Positions 1 through 8,802 are shown, counted from the stretch's first letter. The stretch is 38,949 nucleotides of DNA from Bacillota bacterium (GCA_023410885.1 JAEYPI010000289.1:1-38949); one strand, 5' to 3'. Program-made: numbers and translations. The notes: generated by a model not told the origin, from the sequence alone.

Positions 1-129
1 CCAGGGGTCTTCAGTATTCCGGAGAGCATCGACCAAAAAATAGCCGCCCAAAAGCTTGAAAGCATGGGTATCCAAATCGATACGCTTACAGAGGAACAAA
101 AAAAGTATCTGGGAAGCTGGCAGATCTAA
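1..129 (+). CDS. ahcY: Adenosylhomocysteinase, C-terminal fragment
   Basis: Only the last 42 codons are in the window; the gene starts upstream. The visible residues include IPESIDQKIAAQKLESMGI and end in YLGSWQI. This resembles the conserved C-terminus of S-adenosylhomocysteine hydrolase (PESID..IA..KL..MGI.ID.LT.EQ..YL.SW), the segment that carries the NAD-binding Lys/Tyr of the neighbouring subunit. The enzyme splits S-adenosylhomocysteine into adenosine and homocysteine in the activated methyl cycle. The call rests on the tail alone but the pattern is distinctive. The next gene is convergent, on the minus strand. Confidence 0.82.
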   Translation, partial: PGVFSIPESIDQKIAAQKLESMGIQIDTLTEEQKKYLGSWQI

Positions 130-190
130 GGATAACATTGTGATCTGAAAGTGCACAGCTGCTATTTCATTAATTCCATCTAAAGTGGTT

Positions 191-233
191 AAAAAGCAAA
201 ACGTCACGAGGGTGTTACACGTGACGTTTTGCT
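191..233 (-). terminator. Intrinsic terminator of the DUF4097 gene
   Basis: A perfect 13-bp inverted repeat (AGCAAAACGTCAC at 195-207 with GTGACGTTTTGCT at 221-233) encloses a 13-nt loop. Read on the minus strand the stem is followed by a run of U (A191-A194 on the plus strand), as in a rho-independent terminator. It lies between two convergent genes and may also slow transcripts leaving ahcY. Confidence 0.75.
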
Positions 234-284
234 ATACCTCATCCTTGGTCTACAGGGGTTTGGTCTTTTGCATTTAAAGATCCC

Positions 285-1691
285 TTATTTTTTTGTAATA
301 CGTATGTCACCCGATACAGTGTTTAACGTGACAAGCACTTCGCCATCTCCGTGGGCCCCTTGCAATTCTTTTTCCTTTTTGTTTTCATTATCCAAATTAA
401 ATGCGCATTTTATGTCGCCCGAGGTCGTTCTGGCATCCAGATTAAACCCGCTATCGGAAGGAGCTGAGAGCTTTATATCGCCACTGGTGGACGAGAGGCT
501 GAACTCTCCCACAAGCTTGTTTGAATGGACCTCAATATTACCGGATGTAAGCTGAACCCGTGCAGCGCCCTCCAAATCCTTTAGGGTGAAGTCACCTGAG
601 GTGCTGTTAGCTTCAATCAGGTCAACGAAACACTTACGGCCTTCGATATCACCCGAAGTGCTTTCCAGCTTCATTTGGCTGCATGTCATGTTTTCCAGCG
701 TGATATCGCCGGAGCTGGAGAAAATTTGAATAGCCTCTGAAACTGAGAAATTCATTACTTCTTGATCTCCTGAGGACGATTGTAAATAGGCTGATTTTGC
801 GGCAAGACCATTAATTTCTATATCACCGGATTTCATAGACAGATTTAAGTCATCAATTACGGCAATATTGTTTAGGTCAACATCCCCTGAGGACAGGTCC
901 AGCATCAAGCGTTGGAGCTTGAGATTTGATGTGGTGAAGTTGCCTGATTTGCCCTTGTAGACTAAAGTGCCGCTAAAGCTTTGGGGAATGCTGATATCCA
1001 GTTTGACGCTGCTTGAAGAAAAGAGGCTGATGCCCTGATTCTGCCTGCTTTCAACAATGGTGATCACATCGCCGGATTGTTTAACATCAAGGGTTGGAAC
1101 AGCATCCGGATTTGATGTCCAAACCTTTCCTGTCAAGGCGGCCTTTACTCTTTCCGAATTTACTGCAAAAAGTGTGGTGTCCGAACTTATTGTATAAATT
1201 TCAATAGTCTTGGCGTTTTCCCAATTAACTTCAATCACTTCATCTACATTGTATTGGGCCCCGATACCTAAAAAGCTCATATTCCATCCTCCTCCTGTTT
1301 TTTTTACGGTTAAACCGGCTCCTGCCACCACGCTTATAAGAGATGTCGCAACTATAATCCATACCGCAACCCTCCAAAAAGAGAATCGCCGGGGGCGGGC
1401 GTTATATTGAGAGGAGCTATGGTTTTGTTGGAAAGGGTCGGGATTTTGCTGAAAAGGATCGGGGTTTTGTTGAGAGGCACCGGAATGAGGGTTATATCCT
1501 CTTCTGCTTTTAATGACGTCAGCTAAAGCAATAGGATCCCCCAAAGAGGCTATGACATTCTCTTCTGTTCGGCCCTTTTCCTCTTCAGATTTGAAATATT
1601 CCTGGTATTCACTGATAATATCAGTCCTTACTTGGCTCGGTAAATCATCTAAAGCATCGTAAAGGTTCAACAAATAATCTGCACGTGTCAT
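285..1691 (-). CDS. Membrane-anchored DUF4097 protein with N-terminal DUF1700/HAAS domain
   Basis: The 468-residue protein has three parts. Residues about 1-65 (MTRADYLLNLYDALDDLPSQ..., GDP..LA) resemble the DUF1700/HAAS helical domain often found with PadR regulators. A low-complexity linker carries two tandem NPDPFQQ repeats and leads to one membrane segment at about residues 104-126. The C-terminal half contains about ten spaced SGD(I/V/F) motifs, typical of DUF4097 beta-helix domains predicted to lie outside the membrane. The ATG is preceded by AGGCGG. Family members are often linked to envelope stress or to PadR/LiaX-like sensing, but no regulator or kinase gene is adjacent here, so the role is unknown. 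Confidence 0.78.
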   Translation of the reverse strand: MTRADYLLNLYDALDDLPSQVRTDIISEYQEYFKSEEEKGRTEENVIASLGDPIALADVIKSRRGYNPHSGASQQNPDPFQQNPDPFQQNHSSSQYNARPRRFSFWRVAVWIIVATSLISVVAGAGLTVKKTGGGWNMSFLGIGAQYNVDEVIEVNWENAKTIEIYTISSDTTLFAVNSERVKAALTGKVWTSNPDAVPTLDVKQSGDVITIVESRQNQGISLFSSSSVKLDISIPQSFSGTLVYKGKSGNFTTSNLKLQRLMLDLSSGDVDLNNIAVIDDLNLSMKSGDIEINGLAAKSAYLQSSSGDQEVMNFSVSEAIQIFSSSGDITLENMTCSQMKLESTSGDIEGRKCFVDLIEANSTSGDFTLKDLEGAARVQLTSGNIEVHSNKLVGEFSLSSTSGDIKLSAPSDSGFNLDARTTSGDIKCAFNLDNENKKEKELQGAHGDGEVLVTLNTVSGDIRITKK

Positions 1692-1903
1692 ATTACACCG
1701 CCTGGGATTTTATGGAGACTTACTAGAATATATCAGATTCAGTGAGGGACAACAAGGTTGTAAGGAATAGTTTAATAGAGCTCTAATTGAATTCTAATTT
1801 TACAAGTTAGTTCCCATAAATGGCGGGCATTAAGGTATAATAGTGCAGTAAAAAGAAAAAATACAGGGGACGGACGATAAAAGCAATAAGGAGGGAGTTT
1901 GAA

Positions 1904-3220
1904 ATGGGATCTCCTACCGGGAAAACAACGGCAGAGAGGCTTGCGGTTAAAAATGGTATTACCTTTTATCGCATCCTCTCTGATAAATTCAAAACATCAC
2001 GTGTGGACCTCTTTTTCGCAGATAATTTAAAAAAAGAGAGGGCCAGCGGTAATGCAATCCTGCCTCTTATGATGAGAAGAGGCTGCGAGAGCTATCCGGG
2101 TGTGAAAGAACTCGAGAAAAAGCTTGAAGAGCTCTATGGTGCAGATCTTGATGGGGGCGTTATAAAAAAGGGGGAGCTGCAGTTTGTCGGCTTTCACATG
2201 TCCCATATTTCGGACCGCTTTACCAGTGGTGACGAAAGGCTCTTTGATGAATGCAGCAAGCTTTTGATGTGTATGCTTGAGAATCCGCTGATAGAGGATG
2301 GCGGCTTTAAAAAATCTCTTTTTAAGCAAGAGCGCGACAATATGGTGGATTACATCCGGAGCAGGGTAAACGATAAAATGCGGTTTTCCTTTGCCCGATG
2401 TATTGAAGAAATGTGCAGTGGCGAGCCCTATTCTATTCCTGATGACGGCTTGGAGGAGGATGTTCTGCTATTGACCCCCCAAAATACATTGACCTATTAC
2501 GAGGAAATGGTGCATACGTACCCTGCCTATGTCTATATATCCGGGCAGGTTGATGATAACAGCATTCAACGCTTGATGGACAACTTTCTTGCCACGGGCA
2601 GGGCTGATATCAGAAAGCTTGAGCCCACTTGTATCCAAAAAAAGGTTCAGGAGATAAAACGGGTTGATGAGAGTATGGATGTCAGTCAAGGCAAATTGTG
2701 CATGGGTTTTCGTACCCATGTGGAGCCGTCTTCACCGGATTACTATCCCATGGTTGTGTATAATGGTATTCTGGGTGGTGATATTCACTCCAAGCTCTTT
2801 CAAAACGTCAGAGAAAAAGCGAGTTTAGCCTATTATGCCCAGTCCGTGCTTGAAAAATATAAAGGGCTTCTGGTGATCATGAGCGGAATTGAGGCTGAGA
2901 ATCGCGCTAAGGCCGAGGAGATCATCTTAAAACAGGTTGAAGACATGAAAAAGGGCAATATTTCAAAGGAAGAAATCAGTGCTTCCTTGAATGCCCTGGA
3001 AACAGGTATGAAGTCCATGCAGGACAGCCAGGGTGCCATTGTTGATTTCTTCCTAAGCCAGCATCTGACTGAAAGCGGCGAGGATTTTGAATCCATGGCT
3101 GAGAAGTTTAAGAGTGTTACACTTGACGATGTGGTTCGCGTCGCCCAGAAAGTCCAATTGGATACCGTTTATTTCCTGAAACCCGATGGCAACAAAGCCG
3201 GAGAGGAGGGGGCTGTATGA
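1904..3220 (+). CDS. yfmF: M16-family inactive peptidase homologue YfmF
   Basis: This 438-residue protein has the fold pattern of the insulinase/M16 family (LYGADLDGG, a later GGDIHSKLFQNVREKASLAYY) but no HxxEH zinc site. It is therefore probably the non-catalytic partner of the adjacent M16 protein, as in mitochondrial-processing-peptidase-like heterodimers. In Firmicutes such pairs are annotated as EF-P 5-aminopentanol modification-associated proteins YfmF/YfmH; the biochemical role is not settled. The ATG follows AAGGAGGGAG. A TATAAT at 1836-1841 could be its -10 element, although no good -35 is seen. Its last codons overlap the next start (ATGA). Confidence 0.82.
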   Translation: MGSPTGKTTAERLAVKNGITFYRILSDKFKTSRVDLFFADNLKKERASGNAILPLMMRRGCESYPGVKELEKKLEELYGADLDGGVIKKGELQFVGFHMSHISDRFTSGDERLFDECSKLLMCMLENPLIEDGGFKKSLFKQERDNMVDYIRSRVNDKMRFSFARCIEEMCSGEPYSIPDDGLEEDVLLLTPQNTLTYYEEMVHTYPAYVYISGQVDDNSIQRLMDNFLATGRADIRKLEPTCIQKKVQEIKRVDESMDVSQGKLCMGFRTHVEPSSPDYYPMVVYNGILGGDIHSKLFQNVREKASLAYYAQSVLEKYKGLLVIMSGIEAENRAKAEEIILKQVEDMKKGNISKEEISASLNALETGMKSMQDSQGAIVDFFLSQHLTESGEDFESMAEKFKSVTLDDVVRVAQKVQLDTVYFLKPDGNKAGEEGAV

Positions 3221-4491
3221 ATTATCGCACCACAGCATATGAGAGATTGGGAGAAACCCTATATGAATACGACCATACTTCAGGTCTAAAGGCTTTCCTT
3301 ATAAAAAAGCCTGGCTACAACAAGAAAACGGCCATGTTTGGTACCAGTTACGGTTCCATTGACAATATCTTCAAGGTGCAGGGGAACGATAAAGAAATTG
3401 AGGTACCTGACGGCATTGCCCATTTTCTGGAGCACAAGCTTTTTGAACAAGAAGACGGAAATATGCTGGATAAATTCTCCGTATTGGGTTCATCACCCAA
3501 TGCTTTTACGTCATTTAATCAAACGGTGTATTATTTTTCATGCACCGATCTTTTTGAAGACAATTTTAAAATGCTCCTGGACTATGTCCAGAAGCCCTGG
3601 CTGACTGATGAAAATGTAGAAAAAGAAAAGGGAATTATCGGGCAGGAAATTCGCATGTATGAGGATAACACCGACTGGCGTGTATTCTTTAATTTATTGG
3701 ATTGTCTTTATGTCAACCACCCTGTAAAGCTGGAAATTGCCGGCTCGATAGAGAGTATTGCAAAAATTACCAAAGAACTGCTCTACGATTGCTATAACAC
3801 CTTTTATACACCCTCCAACATGGTGGTTGTGGTAGTGGGAGATCTTGAACCTGATGAGGTCTTTTCAATTGTCGATAATATGATACAATTTAAAGATAGG
3901 GGTAAGGTGGAGAAAAAATATCCTCAGGAACCTGAAGAACTCAATAAGCCCTACAAGGAGCAGAAGCTCGCGGTGTCCATGCCCTTGTTCTTTATGGGTA
4001 TCAAGGATAATGTGCGGGTATCCGGAGTGGAGCTTCTAAAGCGGCGTATTGCCTTAGGTATTGTTTTAGCCGATACCATGGGCAGAAGCTCACCCCTCTA
4101 TAATCGGCTTTATGATGAGGGGCTCATCAATGATTCTTTCCGTTTTGAGGCCTCATTGGATCAAGGCTATGGCTATTTAGCATGGGGCGGTCAATCCCCT
4201 GATCCCAAAAAAACCGCCGAGCTTATTTCCGAGGTGCTGAAAGAGGTTGCAGCAAAAGGTATCAGCCATGAGAATTTTGAAAGAATTAAAAAGGCACATG
4301 AAGGGATGTTTATCCGAAGCCTCAATTCAGTAGAAAATATTGCCCGTGAGATCATGGATTCTTTCTTCAACGGTGCTTCTTATTTAGAAGTGGGCAGGGT
4401 TTATGAGGAGTTGGATATTGCCTATACAAACAAAGCGCTAAGTGAAGTCTTTAACAATGCGCCTGCTTTGTCTGTAATTAATCCTCAGTAG
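3217..4491 (+). CDS. yfmH: M16-family zinc metallopeptidase YfmH
   Basis: This is the catalytic-type member of the M16 pair (424 residues). The inverted zinc motif HFLEH lies at residues 69-73, within GIAHFLEHKLFEQ, and the expected downstream glutamate is E144 in GQEIRMYEDN. The start overlaps the yfmF stop by four bases and is preceded by GAGGAGGGGG, so the two are probably co-transcribed and translationally coupled. Members process or degrade peptides; in Bacillus-type genomes the pair is annotated in connection with EF-P modification, an association I infer from family naming rather than from neighbours here. Confidence 0.86.
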   Translation: MNYRTTAYERLGETLYEYDHTSGLKAFLIKKPGYNKKTAMFGTSYGSIDNIFKVQGNDKEIEVPDGIAHFLEHKLFEQEDGNMLDKFSVLGSSPNAFTSFNQTVYYFSCTDLFEDNFKMLLDYVQKPWLTDENVEKEKGIIGQEIRMYEDNTDWRVFFNLLDCLYVNHPVKLEIAGSIESIAKITKELLYDCYNTFYTPSNMVVVVVGDLEPDEVFSIVDNMIQFKDRGKVEKKYPQEPEELNKPYKEQKLAVSMPLFFMGIKDNVRVSGVELLKRRIALGIVLADTMGRSSPLYNRLYDEGLINDSFRFEASLDQGYGYLAWGGQSPDPKKTAELISEVLKEVAAKGISHENFERIKKAHEGMFIRSLNSVENIAREIMDSFFNGASYLEVGRVYEELDIAYTNKALSEVFNNAPALSVINPQ

Positions 4492-4563
4492 AAAAATGGA
4501 AAAGAAAAAATGAGTAAATAGAAGTGTCGAAAACAGGGGTCTTAATGATGGGAGGTTTTTATT

Positions 4564-5601
4564 ATGGAATTTATCGAATTTCCGAAACTGGGCATCCACT
4601 TGAATATTAATCCGATTGCTTTTCAAATTCCTTTAGGGGAGCGGGTAATCGCCGTCCACTGGTATGGCATTATTATTGCGCTTGCCATTATGGTTGCGCT
4701 GTCGCTGGCCACAAGGCAGACCAAGAAATTCGGCATTAAGGAGGAAGATCTTCTGGATATGTTCCTCCTCGCCTTGCCGGTTTCCATTATTTTCGCCCGG
4801 CTCTTTTTCGTGGTCTTTACCTGGGACTCCTTTAAAAATGATCTTTTGGGAATTTTCAGGATCTGGGAGGGTGGTCTTGCCATCTATGGTGCCATTATTG
4901 GCGCCGTCCTTTCCGTTGTTCTTTATTCTTACAAAAAAAAGGTCGACATGTTACACCTAATGGATTTTGCTTGCGTCTACCTGCCCCTTGCACAGGCCAT
5001 CGGCCGTTGGGGTAACTTTACCAATCAGGAATTATACGGCTCCAATACCGACCTTCCCTGGGGCATGACAGGAAGCATTATTCAAAGGTTCCCGTCACCC
5101 GGTGTAGATGGCACCAGGCCTGTTCACCCTACATTCCTCTATGAATCCCTTTTAAATATTGTTGTTTTTATCATTCTCCTGGGCTTGCGTAAAAAGAATA
5201 AGGTTAGGGGAAGTGTTTTTGCTGCCTATCTGATGAGTTACAGCTTTATTCGTTTTTTGACGGAGTTCTTGAGAACTGACGAATTCGGTGTTGGCAACAT
5301 ACGTTATAATCAGGTATTTGCGGCATTGGTTTTTGTAGGTGCATTTATCTGGCTTCTATACCTGAAAAAGCGTGCCCAGCGTAAGATAGAAGCTGATGAA
5401 GTGTTAGCACCTAGCGCTTATGCTGAGGTTTTAGAAGAGATGGAAAAGGAAGAGGAAGAGAAAGAGGCCAATGTAGCGACTTTATCCGATTCCGAGTTAG
5501 AGGCCGAGAGTGAACCGATGGCAGCTGAAGTTCTCCAAGAGAATGAGGCGGATGAAAACCCTGAAGAAGGGCCACAGGAAGGCACAAACAATGAAACATA
5601 A
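4564..5601 (+). CDS. lgt: Prolipoprotein diacylglyceryl transferase with acidic C-terminal tail
   Basis: Lgt transfers diacylglycerol from phosphatidylglycerol to the lipobox cysteine of prolipoproteins at the cytoplasmic membrane. The family signature GRWGNFTNQELYG begins at residue 147, and several hydrophobic segments fill the first 270 residues. At 345 residues it is longer than the usual 260-290; the excess is a tail from about residue 278 very rich in Glu and Asp with no predicted membrane segment. GGGAGG precedes the ATG. A likely client in this window is the TAXI lipoprotein at 22748. Confidence 0.93.
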   Translation: MEFIEFPKLGIHLNINPIAFQIPLGERVIAVHWYGIIIALAIMVALSLATRQTKKFGIKEEDLLDMFLLALPVSIIFARLFFVVFTWDSFKNDLLGIFRIWEGGLAIYGAIIGAVLSVVLYSYKKKVDMLHLMDFACVYLPLAQAIGRWGNFTNQELYGSNTDLPWGMTGSIIQRFPSPGVDGTRPVHPTFLYESLLNIVVFIILLGLRKKNKVRGSVFAAYLMSYSFIRFLTEFLRTDEFGVGNIRYNQVFAALVFVGAFIWLLYLKKRAQRKIEADEVLAPSAYAEVLEEMEKEEEEKEANVATLSDSELEAESEPMAAEVLQENEADENPEEGPQEGTNNET

Positions 5602-5613
5602 GGATGAGACTCC

Positions 5614-6744
5614 ATGGTAACCATTGAAAAAAATAAAGGCCCCTCGCTCATTAAGAATATTGATTGGATGCTGATCGGGGTTGTTTTCCTTCTTAATATA
5701 ATTGGCCTGTTGGCTGTCAGAAGTGTGGCCGTCCACAAAGACCAACCCTCCTTGTTCTCCAAGCAATTGGTGGCATCCATCATCGGCATGGCCTGCATGG
5801 TGCTTATTATGATGATCGACTATAAGGATCTGAAATTTTTAAGCATACCAGCCTATATCGGGACAGTCTTTCTTTTAGCATTTGTGCTGATAGCAGGTTC
5901 GGGCCGGGAAGAAGTGGGCACCAATGGTTGGATTCTCTTGGGACCCTTATCCTTTCAACCCTCTGAGTTGGGCAAGGTCACGCTGACCATTGTCACAGCC
6001 GTCTTTTTTGAACGTATTAAACAGGGTGAGGGAGGTTTGAATTATATCTGGCTTATTGGCTCAGCAGGTAGCCTCATAGGTCTGGTTCTGTTACAACCCG
6101 ACTTTGGAACTTCTGTTGTCTACATGTTCATGCTGGCCTGTATGACTTTTGTTTTTGGCATACGCTACCGAATACTGCTTATAGGTGCGGGAGCAACCCT
6201 TGTTGCCCTGCCCGTTCTATGGTTTAGTGTCCTGAGCAAGGTCTTTAAATCCTTCCAGATTAACCGCATACTCTCCTTTCTAAACCCGGAGGCCTATGCA
6301 ACCGATGCCGCCTACCATGTGCTTACATCCATCCGGTATATTGGCTCGGGTACACTGACAGGCGTAGAGCGTGGGACAGAGAAGGCTGCTAAGCATGTAC
6401 CTGCATCAGCTACCGATTCTATTTTCGCGGTCATCGGGGAGGAGTGGGGCTTTGTTGGCGCGGTTTTGGTGATTATCCTTTTTGCGGTCCTTTTATTAAG
6501 ATGTCTCTACATTTCCCGGTATGCCAAGGATAAATATGGCGCCTATATTGTCATAGGACTTATGGCCATGTTTCTTTTCCATTTTGTTGAGAATGTGGGT
6601 ATGAACATAGGAATGCTGCCCGTGACGGGAATACCCCTTCCCTTTATCAGTTACGGGGGATCCTCGGTCATTGTCAACTATATTGCTGTTGGCCTTATTG
6701 TCAGTATTTCCATGCGGCGACAGCGCCCCATGTTTGAGGCATAA
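5614..6744 (+). CDS. rodA: SEDS-family peptidoglycan glycosyltransferase RodA
   Basis: A 376-residue polytopic membrane protein of the SEDS family, which polymerises lipid II into glycan strands. The hallmarks are FQPSELGKV in the first half, FGTSVVYMFML, FAVIGEEWGF and the C-terminal PVTGIPLPFISYGGSS. It lies 12 bases after lgt, outside the dcw cluster, which already has its own FtsW-type SEDS protein; that favours RodA (side-wall elongation). A sporulation paralogue is possible. AAGGATGAG precedes the ATG. A strong terminator follows in the next intergenic region. Confidence 0.88.
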   Translation: MVTIEKNKGPSLIKNIDWMLIGVVFLLNIIGLLAVRSVAVHKDQPSLFSKQLVASIIGMACMVLIMMIDYKDLKFLSIPAYIGTVFLLAFVLIAGSGREEVGTNGWILLGPLSFQPSELGKVTLTIVTAVFFERIKQGEGGLNYIWLIGSAGSLIGLVLLQPDFGTSVVYMFMLACMTFVFGIRYRILLIGAGATLVALPVLWFSVLSKVFKSFQINRILSFLNPEAYATDAAYHVLTSIRYIGSGTLTGVERGTEKAAKHVPASATDSIFAVIGEEWGFVGAVLVIILFAVLLLRCLYISRYAKDKYGAYIVIGLMAMFLFHFVENVGMNIGMLPVTGIPLPFISYGGSSVIVNYIAVGLIVSISMRRQRPMFEA

Positions 6745-6890
6745 AAAAATAAATGTTAAATTTATATTACAAAAAAACAATAAACCCAACACTCTAGAAA
6801 ATATGGAAAAAGATTCAAATATATATTTGGTAGTGAAACTATCGTAAGTATACAACATATTGTATAGAGCTCGGGTGAGTTCTGTTGATG

Positions 6891-6927
6891 AAGAAGGCGT
6901 TTCTGATTGAATCGCCTTCTTTTTTTA
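6891..6927 (+). terminator. Intrinsic terminator between rodA and the dcw cluster
   Basis: AAGAAGGCG (6891-6899) pairs with CGCCTTCTT (6913-6921), followed by a T run through 6927. It ends the rodA transcript and insulates it from the mraZ promoter just downstream. The preceding 145 bases after rodA are AT-rich and I see no gene in them. Confidence 0.85.
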
Positions 6928-6949
6928 AGCTCAGCCGCTAATGAAAGGG

Positions 6950-6978
6950 TTGACGGGTGTCGATACTAGGAGTAGAAT
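6950..6978 (+). promoter_or_regulatory. Sigma-A promoter of the dcw cluster (mraZp)
   Basis: TTGACG at 6950-6955 and TAGAAT at 6973-6978 are separated by 17 bases, close to the vegetative consensus. It lies between the rodA terminator and the MraZ boxes; transcription would begin near 6985, right at the first box. Confidence 0.8.
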
Positions 6979-6987
6979 ACAAGTGAA

Positions 6988-7013
6988 GTGGGGACGAGTG
7001 GAGCAAAGTGGTG
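6988..7013 (+). promoter_or_regulatory. MraZ operator: three direct repeats
   Basis: GTGGGG (6988), GTGGAG (6998) and GTGGTG (7008) occur at exact 10-base spacing, followed by GGAGGTGA, the mraZ ribosome binding site. MraZ proteins bind arrays of short G-rich direct repeats (TGGGN or AAAGTG types in other species) upstream of their own gene. The position just after the predicted transcription start suits autorepression. The third repeat overlaps a GTG that could be mistaken for the start codon. Confidence 0.72.
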
Positions 7014-7025
7014 GAGGTGAGGCGG

Positions 7026-7448
7026 TTGCTGATTGGTAAATATACAAATGCGCTAGACCCTAAAGGTCGTGTGTTTGTGCCGGCAGCATTCCGTGGTGAC
7101 CTAGGTGATCGATTTGTACTCACCAGGGGTTCAGAAGACAAAAGCCTTTACATCTACCCCATGGACGAATGGAAAAAGTTCGTTGAAAAGCTCCAACAGC
7201 TTCCGACATCTAAGAAAGACAGCCGAATGATCATCCGACATTTTTCATCCAATGCCACTAATTGTGATATGGACAGCCAGGGACGCATCCTTATTCCCCA
7301 GGAACTTCGGGAAAAAGCTGAGCTTCAAAGAGAAGTAGTCTTCATTGGAACTGTCAACCGCATTGAGATTTGGAGTCCGGAAAACATTAAAGAAGCTGAA
7401 GTGGAAGACATCGGCGAATTACTTGAATCATTGGACATTGATTTTTAA
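7026..7448 (+). CDS. mraZ: Transcriptional regulator MraZ
   Basis: MraZ is an AbrB-fold DNA-binding protein that represses its own dcw operon. The protein contains the two expected repeats: GKYTNALDPKGRVFVPAAFR at the N-terminus and CDMDSQGRILIPQELR around residue 80. I place the start at TTG 7026, not the in-frame GTG at 7008. TTG follows GGAGGTGA with a 5-base spacer and gives the family N-terminus (LLIGKYTNALDPKGR, compare MFMGEYQHTIDTKGR in Bacillus). The upstream GTG lies inside the operator repeats and has no ribosome binding site. The product is 140 residues, normal for the family. Confidence 0.92.
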   Translation: MLIGKYTNALDPKGRVFVPAAFRGDLGDRFVLTRGSEDKSLYIYPMDEWKKFVEKLQQLPTSKKDSRMIIRHFSSNATNCDMDSQGRILIPQELREKAELQREVVFIGTVNRIEIWSPENIKEAEVEDIGELLESLDIDF

Positions 7449-7465
7449 GAGATGAGGAAAAGGTC

Positions 7466-8407
7466 ATGGAGTTCGAACACAAGCCCATTATGCTGGAGGA
7501 GTGCATAGAATTCCTGAATATCCGTCAGGACGGTGTCTACATAGATGGGACCTTAGGCGGTGCAGGACATTCCTCTGAAATCTTAAGACGTCTTGGTCCC
7601 AAGGGCCTTTTAATTGGAATAGACCAGGACCAAAATGCAATAAATGCCGCACAACAAAAGCTTTCTGGTATTAACACAAAAGGACAATTTGTTATCAGGC
7701 ATACGAACTTTGAAAACATAAGAGAAGTAATCAAATCACAAAAGAGGGACTCCGTCGACGGTGTACTTCTGGATTTAGGGGTTTCCTCCCACCAGCTTGA
7801 TGAGGGTGAGCGAGGTTTTTCCTACCAGCATGATGCGCCGCTCGATATGAGAATGAACCAAAGCGATGCTTTTGATGCCCAAACTCTTGTCAACACCTGG
7901 AGCCGGGATGATTTATTCCGGATAATCAGGGATTATGGTGAAGAGAAATGGGCTTCGCGAGTGGCTGAGTTCATTGTAAGGAGTCGTGAAGCACAAAAGA
8001 TAAACACAACCGGAGAACTGGTGGATATCATAAAGGCGGCCATTCCGGCCGGGGCCAGAAGAGAAGGTCCTCACCCTGCAAAACGGACATTTCAAGCTAT
8101 TAGAATAGCTGTTAACCGGGAACTTGAGGTATTGGAGAAGCTGCTTGAAGATGTAGCGGAGCTCTTAAGCCCGGGCGGGCGGATGGCCATTATCACCTTC
8201 CATTCACTGGAGGACCGTATTGTGAAAAAAGCTTTTCAGCAGCAAGCCCAGGGTTGCATTTGTCCCAAGGATTTACCTCAATGTGTTTGCGGTGTGAAAC
8301 CAAAGCTCAGGGTGATTACCAGAAAACCCATATCACCATCTGAGAATGAGTTGGAACAAAATCCAAGAGCGCGAAGTGCCAAGCTCCGGGTTGCAGAAAA
8401 GCTATAA
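7466..8407 (+). CDS. rsmH: 16S rRNA (cytosine1402-N4)-methyltransferase RsmH
   Basis: RsmH (MraW) methylates N4 of C1402 in the 16S rRNA decoding centre with S-adenosylmethionine. At 313 residues it has the usual length and recognisable blocks: N-terminal HKPIMLEECIEFL, the SAM-binding DGTLGGAGHSSEIL, LLDLGVSSHQLDEGERGFSY, DMRMNQ, and the C-terminal ITFHSLEDRIVKK with the following Cys-rich CICPKDLPQCVCG. The ATG follows GATGAGGAAAAGG. It is the normal second gene of the dcw cluster, 17 bases after mraZ. Confidence 0.95.
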   Translation: MEFEHKPIMLEECIEFLNIRQDGVYIDGTLGGAGHSSEILRRLGPKGLLIGIDQDQNAINAAQQKLSGINTKGQFVIRHTNFENIREVIKSQKRDSVDGVLLDLGVSSHQLDEGERGFSYQHDAPLDMRMNQSDAFDAQTLVNTWSRDDLFRIIRDYGEEKWASRVAEFIVRSREAQKINTTGELVDIIKAAIPAGARREGPHPAKRTFQAIRIAVNRELEVLEKLLEDVAELLSPGGRMAIITFHSLEDRIVKKAFQQQAQGCICPKDLPQCVCGVKPKLRVITRKPISPSENELEQNPRARSAKLRVAEKL

Positions 8408-8802
8408 ATTTGCATGCAAGAAAATTCATGATATTTTACGAAAGCTTTTAAAATACGAATGATAAAAAATTGAAGCACGAAAGATTTTTGAATTAACCAA
8501 AGACTAAAAGACTAATGTACTACGATTTTCTCATGATGATCACTATACAAAAGCGTTTACTGTACATAAGAAATTCATAATCTACCAAAGACAAAGCAAG
8601 GCAGATACAAAAGCAAATAACTTACAAAAGATGAAAAATGAAAGTACAAAGGATTTTTAAATGAAAGAGATGAATTGAGCGGGGCCTGTTATAAGGCCCC
8701 TCATTCACCCATCAAGAGGGGTTCTCGTTCAAAAGCTCATGGTATGAAAGAATACCAGAGAAATCATTATGAATTCAATTACAAAAGAGGGAGGCGAAAA
8801 AC
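8408..8802 (+). other. 395-base non-coding gap before ftsL with TACAAAAG motifs and a hairpin
   Basis: No convincing gene lies here, although dcw genes are usually tightly packed. The stretch is AT-rich and purine-biased. The octamer TACAAAAG, or one mismatch from it, occurs six times on the plus strand, at 8546, 8583, 8606, 8623, 8645 and 8780, without regular spacing. A perfect 7-bp hairpin GGGGCCT/AGGCCCC lies at 8681-8700; it lacks a T run and so is not a standard terminator. It could be leader RNA of ftsL, a decayed gene, or a binding region. Confidence 0.5.
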
